NCBI RefSeq assembly: GCF_044769865.1
Contig: NZ_JBIZWA010000001.1
Span: 930,001-994,000, forward strand
Direction: 5' to 3'
Source: Homoserinimonas sp044769865
GTDB lineage: Bacteria; Actinomycetota; Actinomycetes; Actinomycetales; Microbacteriaceae
Length of the DNA: 64,000 nt
Of this stretch, positions 58,495-64,000 are shown piece by piece; within the stretch, counting starts at the first letter, position 1; each line of letters opens with the position of its first letter. The notes under the pieces were generated by a model. It searched no databases and was not told the DNA's origin. It worked only from the letters and a program-made list of their open reading frames with translations. Position numbers and translations under genes: made by a program.

Positions 58495-59610
58495 ATGGCA
58501 CAGACGGAAGACATGGTGCAGTTGCTGACCCCGTCGGGAGAACTCGCCACAGACGGCGTTGCCGCCGAGTACCTGCAGTACGTCGAGGCGCTCAGCGATG
58601 AGGATCTCCGCGGATTCCACCGCGACATGGTCAGGAGCCGGGCCTTCGACACGGAGGCGGAGAACCTCCAGCGCCAGGGCCAGATGGCACTTTGGCCGCC
58701 GAACCGTGGGCAGGAGGCCGCCCAGGTCGGTTCCGCCCGCGCCGCCCGCCGCCAAGACCACATCTTCCCCGCCTACCGCGAGCACGCCGTCGGCATGATC
58801 CGCGGCCTCGACCCGCTGAAACTCATCGAGATGATGCGCGGCAACAGCCACGGCGGGTGGGACCCGGCCGAGACCGGCAACTTCCACCTCTACACGCTCG
58901 TGATCGGCTCGCACGCCCTCCATGCGACCGGCTACGCCATGGGCATCGGCCTCGACGGCAAGACCGGCACGGGGGATGCCGAGCGAGACGAGGCGGTCAT
59001 CGTCTACTTCGGTGACGGCGCCACCTCGCAGGGCGACGTGAGCGAGGCCTTCGTCTTCGCCGCGAGCTACCAGACGCCGCAGGTCTTCTTCATCCAGAAC
59101 AACCAGTGGGCGATCTCGGTGCCGGTCAGCGTGCAGTCACGGATTCCCCTCTACCTCCGCCCCCGCGGCTTCGGCATCCCGAGCGTGCAGGTCGACGGCA
59201 ACGACGTGCTCGCGAGCTACGCCGTGTCGGCAAAGCACCTCGACGACGCCCGCGCCGGCCGTGGCCCGAGCCTCATCGAGGCGATGACCTACCGCATGGG
59301 CGCACACACGACCTCCGACGACCCCACGAAGTACCGCACGAACGATGAGACGGAGTCGTGGCGCGCCCGCGATCCGATCACGCGCTTCGAGGCCTACCTT
59401 CGCGGCCGCGGCGAGTCCGATGCCTTCTTCGCGAGCATCGCGGAGGAGGCCGCAGACCTGGCGGCGGATGTGCGACGCCGCACGCTCGAGCTGCAGGCGC
59501 CACCGGCATCCGTCGCCTTCGAGCACGTCTACAGCGAGCCCCACCCGGTGACGCAGTCGCAATATGAGTGGCTGCGCGAATACGAGGCATCCCTCGGAGG
59601 TGACGCATGA
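58495..59610 (+). CDS. 2-oxoacid dehydrogenase E1 component, alpha subunit
   Basis: Thiamine-diphosphate-dependent decarboxylase subunit of the pyruvate or branched-chain 2-oxoacid dehydrogenase complex, 371 residues. The ThDP motif appears as GDGATSQGDVSEAF...IQNNQWA (GDG to NN). The conserved HAVGMIRG and TYRMGAHTTSDD are the active-site and phosphorylation-loop regions. Substrate choice between pyruvate and branched-chain ketoacids is uncertain, though the E1alpha-E1beta-E2 order without lpd resembles branched-chain complexes. ATG with an AGGTCAGC-like region upstream. Overlaps E1 beta by ATGA. Confidence 0.92.
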   Translation: MAQTEDMVQLLTPSGELATDGVAAEYLQYVEALSDEDLRGFHRDMVRSRAFDTEAENLQRQGQMALWPPNRGQEAAQVGSARAARRQDHIFPAYREHAVGMIRGLDPLKLIEMMRGNSHGGWDPAETGNFHLYTLVIGSHALHATGYAMGIGLDGKTGTGDAERDEAVIVYFGDGATSQGDVSEAFVFAASYQTPQVFFIQNNQWAISVPVSVQSRIPLYLRPRGFGIPSVQVDGNDVLASYAVSAKHLDDARAGRGPSLIEAMTYRMGAHTTSDDPTKYRTNDETESWRARDPITRFEAYLRGRGESDAFFASIAEEAADLAADVRRRTLELQAPPASVAFEHVYSEPHPVTQSQYEWLREYEASLGGDA

Positions 59611-60644
59611 GTCAGCACGGCACCATGACCGACAAGGGGGCGGATGTCGCGACCCTGACGGAGCGCGACATTCAGGAGCTTCCCCTCGCCAAGGCCCTCA
59701 ATGCGGGCCTGCGCAAGGCGATGGAGGACGACGAGCGCGTGCTCCTCATGGGTGAGGACATCGGGCCGCTCGGCGGGGTGTTCCGCGTGACGGAGCACCT
59801 GCACCGTGACTTCGGGCCGAAGCGCGTCATGGACACGCCGCTCGCGGAATCCGGCATCATCGGCACCGCGATCGGCCTCGCCATGCGCGGCTACCGGCCC
59901 GTGTGCGAGATCCAGTTCGACGGCTTCATCTTCCCCGGCTTCGACCAGATCACGACCCAGCTGGCCAAGATGACGAGCCGCCACCAGGGCGCCGTCACGA
60001 TGCCGGTCGTCATCCGCGTGCCCTACGGCGGCCACATCGGCGCGGTCGAGCACCACCAGGAGAGCCCCGAGGCCTACTTCGCCCACACGGCCGGCCTCCG
60101 ACTCGTGAGCCCCAGCACTCCCCACGACGCCTACTGGATGATCCAGGAGGCCATCGCGAGCAACGACCCCGTGATGTTCTTCGAGCCGAAGAGCCGCTAC
60201 TGGCACAAGGGCCCCGTCGACCTCACCTCCAATGTCGCCGCCCTGCACTCGAGCAAGGTCGTGCGCACGGGTGAAGACGTGACGCTCGTCGGGCACGGTG
60301 CCATGGTCAATGTGCTCATGCAGGCGGCGGAGATCGCGGCGGGCGAGGGCACGAGCATCGAGGTCGTGGACCTGCGCTCACTCTCCCCCATCGACTACGC
60401 GCCCATCATCGAGTCGGTGCGCAAGACGGGCCGGCTCGTCGTCGCATCCGAGGCGCCCGGCTTTGTCAGCATCCCCTCGGAGATCGCCGCGACCGTGACC
60501 GAGCAGGCCTTCTACTCGCTCGAAGCGCCCGTGCTGCGGGTGTCGGGCTTCGACGTGCCCTTCCCGCCGGCCAAGCTCGAGACGGCCTACCTGCCCGACC
60601 CCGACCGCGTGCTCGAAGCGGTCGACCGGGCGCTCGCATACTGA
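59607..60644 (+). CDS. 2-oxoacid dehydrogenase E1 component, beta subunit
   Basis: Partner subunit of E1, 345 residues. Conserved VLLMGEDIGPLGGVFRVT, MDTPLAESGIIGTAIGLAMRG and GHIGAVEHHQESPEAYFAHT contain the ThDP-binding and catalytic residues; the C-terminal transketolase domain ends PPAKLETAYLPDPDRVLEAVD. A possible alternative ATG at MTDKGADVA lies six codons in. The start overlaps E1 alpha by 4 bp and E2 follows after 23 bp. Confidence 0.93.
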   Translation: MSQHGTMTDKGADVATLTERDIQELPLAKALNAGLRKAMEDDERVLLMGEDIGPLGGVFRVTEHLHRDFGPKRVMDTPLAESGIIGTAIGLAMRGYRPVCEIQFDGFIFPGFDQITTQLAKMTSRHQGAVTMPVVIRVPYGGHIGAVEHHQESPEAYFAHTAGLRLVSPSTPHDAYWMIQEAIASNDPVMFFEPKSRYWHKGPVDLTSNVAALHSSKVVRTGEDVTLVGHGAMVNVLMQAAEIAAGEGTSIEVVDLRSLSPIDYAPIIESVRKTGRLVVASEAPGFVSIPSEIAATVTEQAFYSLEAPVLRVSGFDVPFPPAKLETAYLPDPDRVLEAVDRALAY

Positions 60645-60667
60645 GCCCGACAGACAAGGACACCACC

Positions 60668-61990
60668 GTGAGCACCTCCGAATTCCTCCTCCCCGATGTC
60701 GGGGAGGGCCTCACCGAGGCAGAGATCGTGTCGTGGAAGGTCAAGCCGGGCGACACCGTCACGGTCAACCAGGTGATCGTCGAGATCGAGACCGCCAAGT
60801 CGATCGTCGAGCTGCCGTCGCCCTTCAGCGGCACGGTCAGCGCCGTGTTGGTTGAGGAGGGCATGACGGTCGATGTCGGCAGCCCGATCATCCAGGTTGC
60901 GACGGGCGCCGATGCCGAGCAGCCCGTCGAGACGGCGGCGACGGATGCCCTCGCCGAGACGGTCGCCGACACGGCGCAGACGATTTCCCGCGAGAGTGCG
61001 GGTGAGGGCTCCGGCGCGGTGCTCGTCGGCTACGGCGTCAAGGGCCAGGTGAACTCGCGGCGACGTCGGGCAACGGGGGATGCCGGTTCGGCACCGCTGA
61101 GGGCGTCACGCGTGCCGGCTGCGGCCGCGGCATCCGTCATCGCGAAGCCGCCCATCCGCAAGCTCGCAAAGGACCTCGGCGTCGACCTCAGCGAGGTGAA
61201 CCCGACGGGACTCGCGGGCGAGATCACGCGCGACGACGTCGTGCGGCAGGCATCGCAGGCGAGCGTCTTCCGCAACATCGCGACACCCGCGTGGGGCGAG
61301 GAGCGCGAGGAATACATTCCTGTCAAGGGCGTGCGCAAGGCGATCGCGACCGGCATGGTGCAGAGCGCCTTCACGGCACCGCACGTCGGCGTCTTCGTCG
61401 ACGTGGATGCGACCCGCACGATGGAGTTCGTCAAGCGGCTCAAGAACTCCCCCGACTTCGCGGGCATCAAGGTCTCCCCCATGCTCGTCATGGCAAAGGC
61501 GATGATCTGGGCGGTGCGGCGCAACCCCACCGTCAACTCGACCTGGACCGATGAGCAGATCATCGTGCACCACTACGTCAACTTCGGCTTCGCCGCGGCA
61601 ACCCCGCGCGGCCTCGTCGTGCCCAACATCAAGGACGCCCAGGAGCTTTCGCTGCGCGACCTCGCACAGGCCATCGAGTCGATGACGAACATCGCGCGCG
61701 ACGGCAAGCTGCAGCCCTCCGACATGGCGAACGGCACCATCACCGTCACCAACATCGGCGTCTTCGGCATGGACACGGGCACGCCCATTCTGAACCCGGG
61801 CGAGGTCGGCATCGTCGCGCTCGGCACGATCAAGCAGAAGCCCTGGGTCGTCGACGGCGAGGTGCGGCCCCGCTACGTGACGACACTCGGGGCAAGCTTC
61901 GACCACCGGGTTGTTGACGGGGATGTCGCGAGCCGATTCCTTGCTGATGTCGCGAGCATCATCGAGGAACCGGCCCTGCTGCTCGACTGA
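60668..61990 (+). CDS. 2-oxoacid dehydrogenase E2 component (dihydrolipoyl acyltransferase)
   Basis: Acyltransferase core of the complex, 440 residues. One N-terminal lipoyl domain (about 3-79) with the lipoylated Lys44 in EIETAKSIVELP. A linker leads to a peripheral subunit-binding domain (about 160-197: KPPIRKLAKDLGVDLSEV) and a catalytic domain (about 215-440) ending with ASFDHRVVDGD, which contains the catalytic His and Asp. GTG start. E3 (lipoamide dehydrogenase) is not encoded in this operon. Confidence 0.95.
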   Translation: MSTSEFLLPDVGEGLTEAEIVSWKVKPGDTVTVNQVIVEIETAKSIVELPSPFSGTVSAVLVEEGMTVDVGSPIIQVATGADAEQPVETAATDALAETVADTAQTISRESAGEGSGAVLVGYGVKGQVNSRRRRATGDAGSAPLRASRVPAAAAASVIAKPPIRKLAKDLGVDLSEVNPTGLAGEITRDDVVRQASQASVFRNIATPAWGEEREEYIPVKGVRKAIATGMVQSAFTAPHVGVFVDVDATRTMEFVKRLKNSPDFAGIKVSPMLVMAKAMIWAVRRNPTVNSTWTDEQIIVHHYVNFGFAAATPRGLVVPNIKDAQELSLRDLAQAIESMTNIARDGKLQPSDMANGTITVTNIGVFGMDTGTPILNPGEVGIVALGTIKQKPWVVDGEVRPRYVTTLGASFDHRVVDGDVASRFLADVASIIEEPALLLD

Positions 61991-62014
61991 ACCGCCGCCG
62001 GCAGCCGGCCGGCC

Positions 62015-63520
62015 TCAGCCGAGCGGCTTGAGACTGCGGTAGTTGATCGAGCTCGGTTCCCATGGCTCGACCGGGTTGCTGACGCTCGTCACGGTCGTGG
62101 AGTTCCACGCGAGGATCTCGGATTCGATGCGGTGTGCGCAGCTGAGGGCCTCGTCGGAGATGATCTCCATGGCATCCGACCACAGCGCATCGGCCTCGTC
62201 ACTGATGCCCGCGTTCGTCGCGAGCTCGGCGGCCTCCCGCAGTTCCTCGCTCTCGACGCCCGCCGGGTTGCCGGGCGCGTCGGCCGCGAACCACGTGCGG
62301 TACCAGTCGTAGGGGGTCAGCGAGGTGCTCATGCCGACGCCGAGGCCGTACTCGCCCGTGTTCCAGGAGGCGTTGTACTTGGCGGCGGGCAGCTCGTAGA
62401 CGGTCGCGCGCACGCCAGAGAGGGCCTGCGCGACCTGATCCATGTACAGGGAGACCTGGGCGTTGTTGTCGGTGGATGCGACGAGTCGGGCGGAGAGTTC
62501 GGGGCTCCCCGCCTGCTGGTAGAGCTTCTTGGCGGCTGCCTCATCATGTGCGTAGCCGGGCCCGTCGAAGTACCCCGCCGTGCCCTCCGTGAAGTACTGG
62601 GTCACACTCGTGCCCGCACCCTCGAGCTCGTTGATGGCGTCGACGTTGATGGCGTGGCATACCGCCTGGCGCAGTTCGCGGCTCTCGAAGACCCCGCCGG
62701 GGCCGCGATCGAAGAACATGAGGCTCGTGCGGCTCGCCGGGTACTGCATGGTGCGCACGGGGGAATTGGCGAAGCGGGCGAGCATCTCGGGCTCCGCGTC
62801 GCTGACATCCAGCGTGCCCGCGATGAGGGCGGCGGAGGCCGCGTCGTCTCCGAGGCCCACGAGCTCGATGGTCTCGAAACCCACGGGAGCGCCCCAATAG
62901 TCGTCATAGGTCGAGAAGACGGCCTTCGCTCCGGGTGCGGATGCCTCGGCGTCGTAAGCCCACGGACCCGTGCCGACCGGCGCCTCGGTGATCGAGCCGT
63001 CAGTGAGCGAGGCCGGGCTCGCCATGGGCGCGATCGAGGTCGATAGGGCCGTCATGATGTTCGGGTTGGGGGCGGCAAGATTGAGGCGCACTGTAAGGTC
63101 GCCGATCACCTTGACCGAATCGATTCCCAGCAGTGGGCCGCCGAGGGGAGATGCCTGGATCGCCTCGATGTTGGCCTTGACGGCTTCTGCGTTGAACGGT
63201 TCACCATCGTGGAAGGTGACGCCGTCGCGCAGGGCCAACGTCACACTGGTGTCGCTGACCTTCCACCCGGTCGCAAGCATGGGGACCACGTCGCCGTTTC
63301 GGTTGCGGGAGGCGAGCGTTTCGTAGGGAACGCGGATGTAGCCGGCCTCCGTCTGGTGGCCCGGCGCCCAGTTGCTCGGCACCGCTCCCCAGTTGACCCG
63401 CAGCACGCCGCTCGGCTCACTCGCCTCCGCCTGACCCGGGGCGCCAGCACACCCCGAGAGGAAGAGGGTGCCGAGCAGTGCGGCGGCGGGCAGCGAGCGG
63501 AGCAGGCGGTGCTTGGTCAT
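62015..63520 (-). CDS. ABC transporter substrate-binding lipoprotein, family 5 (peptide/nickel type)
   Basis: Extracytoplasmic solute-binding protein of the SBP_bac_5 family, 501 residues. Signal peptide with lipobox LFLSGCAG (about residues 21-28), so the Cys would be lipidated. The mature part has the family features DGVTFHDGEPFNAEAVKANIEA near residue 110 and GTGPWAYDAEA. It binds peptides, nickel chelates or similar solutes; the specific ligand is unknown. Permease and ATPase genes are not visible on either side. The ATG follows a 120-nt leader with the direct repeat GGGGGACTCG. Confidence 0.9.
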   Translation of the reverse strand: MTKHRLLRSLPAAALLGTLFLSGCAGAPGQAEASEPSGVLRVNWGAVPSNWAPGHQTEAGYIRVPYETLASRNRNGDVVPMLATGWKVSDTSVTLALRDGVTFHDGEPFNAEAVKANIEAIQASPLGGPLLGIDSVKVIGDLTVRLNLAAPNPNIMTALSTSIAPMASPASLTDGSITEAPVGTGPWAYDAEASAPGAKAVFSTYDDYWGAPVGFETIELVGLGDDAASAALIAGTLDVSDAEPEMLARFANSPVRTMQYPASRTSLMFFDRGPGGVFESRELRQAVCHAINVDAINELEGAGTSVTQYFTEGTAGYFDGPGYAHDEAAAKKLYQQAGSPELSARLVASTDNNAQVSLYMDQVAQALSGVRATVYELPAAKYNASWNTGEYGLGVGMSTSLTPYDWYRTWFAADAPGNPAGVESEELREAAELATNAGISDEADALWSDAMEIISDEALSCAHRIESEILAWNSTTVTSVSNPVEPWEPSSINYRSLKPLG

Positions 63521-63761
63521 GAAGCGTCTCCCGAGAGGCGTAGACGGACAGCGAGTGCCCGACCGTCCCATCGACGTGATTCCCCGAGTCCCCCGCGGGC
63601 GAGTCCCCCTGACCGCCCGGGCGCTAGGTTAGCGCGTTCCCGGCGCGCGGTAGGTGACGGGCACGTAAATTGTTCTGCGGCACTTTGACAATGGTTATCA
63701 GTAGCAATTAGCGTTGACGCTGGCTTTCCAGCCATCACACCGAATTAGACAGGTAACCCCC
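63521..63761. promoter_or_regulatory. Divergent promoter region between two substrate-binding protein genes
   Basis: A 241-bp gap. The leader of the minus-strand gene contains the 10-bp direct repeat GGGGGACTCG twice. The plus-strand side holds the Zur-like box. Promoters for both genes must lie here. Confidence 0.5.
63686..63700 (+). promoter_or_regulatory. Zur-like operator
   Basis: TGACAATGGTTATCA matches the streptomycete/mycobacterial Zur consensus TGAAAATGATTTTCA at 12 of 15 bases. It overlaps a TTGACA element (63685-63690) that looks like the -35 box of the zinc-binding protein gene. Confidence 0.65.
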
Positions 63762-64000
63762 ATGACGGGATACACCCGCACCGCCATCGCCTCACTCAGC
63801 CTCGTGGCCGTTGCCCTTGCAGGATGTTCGAGCGCACCTTCCGAGGCGGATGACCGGCTCACGATCGTCTCCTCGACCGACGTCTACGCCGATATCGCCT
63901 CCGACATCGCGGGCGACCGCGCCGACGTGAGCGCGATCATCTCCGGCACGACCCAGGACCCCCACAGCTACGAGGCCACGGCCCGCGACCAACTGGCCCT
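63762..64000 (+). CDS. Zinc/manganese-type ABC substrate-binding lipoprotein, cut by window edge
   Basis: Start of a ZnuA/TroA-family (cluster A-I) metal-binding protein; only the first 79 residues are inside the window. A lipoprotein signal peptide (VAVALAGCSS) precedes STDVYADIASDIAGDRADVSA and TQDPHSYEATARDQL, which carries the first metal-binding His (DPHSYE). The Zur-like box upstream supports zinc as the ligand. Permease and ATPase genes would be expected after it. Confidence 0.9.
   Translation, partial: MTGYTRTAIASLSLVAVALAGCSSAPSEADDRLTIVSSTDVYADIASDIAGDRADVSAIISGTTQDPHSYEATARDQLA

Overview
The window is a 64 kb piece of a high-GC actinobacterial chromosome centred on the replication origin. 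The gene set and order (rpmH-rnpA-yidD-yidC-khpB-rsmG-parAB on one side of dnaA; dnaN-recF-dciA-gyrB-gyrA on the other), NucS, CrgA, a class E sortase, the FhaA/FhaB-PstP-RodA-PbpA-PknA-PknB operon, actinobacterial Ino1 and the DUF6049-MurJ pair point to the family Microbacteriaceae. I cannot name the genus from sequence alone. I see no insertion sequence, prophage, CRISPR array or rRNA operon.

Layout. 1-7.5 kb: end of an MFS transporter, nucS (mismatch endonuclease), a HAD phosphatase, a flavoprotein, nhaA behind a probable structured leader RNA, aroQ, and a ThrE-type exporter, then tRNA-Leu. 7.7-16.5 kb: the cell-wall and phosphosignalling operon. 16.5-21.7 kb: pabA, a sortase, crgA, rhomboid protease, cyclophilin, LysE-type exporter, and tRNA-Ala and tRNA-Ile. 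21.7-32 kb: gyrA, gyrB, dciA, recF, dnaN, oriC, dnaA. 32-37.4 kb: rpmH to parB with four parS sites. 37.4-47.3 kb: a D-Ala-D-Ala ligase-like ATP-grasp, an aminotransferase, trxA/trxB, murJ, DUF6049, CCA-adding enzyme, ino1. 47.4-51.7 kb: rpsF-ssb-rpsR-rplI, a DnaA-box-rich gap, dnaB and an FGE-fold protein. 51.8-64 kb: small acidic proteins, membrane proteins, purB, a tyrosine phosphatase, a WXG100-like/alpha-beta hydrolase pair, a HisC-family aminotransferase, a 2-oxoacid dehydrogenase operon (E1alpha-E1beta-E2), a peptide-type ABC substrate-binding protein, and the start of a zinc-type ABC substrate-binding protein behind a Zur-like box.

How the genes work together. Replication initiation (DnaA, DnaN, DnaB, DciA, gyrase, SSB), origin segregation (ParA, ParB, parS) and envelope growth (RodA, PbpA, MurJ, CrgA, PknA/PknB/PstP/FhaA/FhaB, YidC) sit together around oriC. 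Near-consensus DnaA boxes occur not only at oriC but also upstream of dnaA, upstream of dnaB and in the crgA-rhomboid gap. Five genes have a TAnnnT box 6-7 nt before the start codon, which suggests leaderless mRNAs.

The regions most worth follow-up are the nhaA leader RNA (candidate nhaA-I/Li+ riboswitch class), the DnaA-box cluster before dnaB, the WXG100-like/hydrolase pair, the FGE-fold protein tied to dnaB, the palindromes between ino1 and rpsF, and the recurrent GGATGC/GCATCC word. Nothing here is demonstrably a wholly new system. Most of the window is conserved housekeeping sequence.
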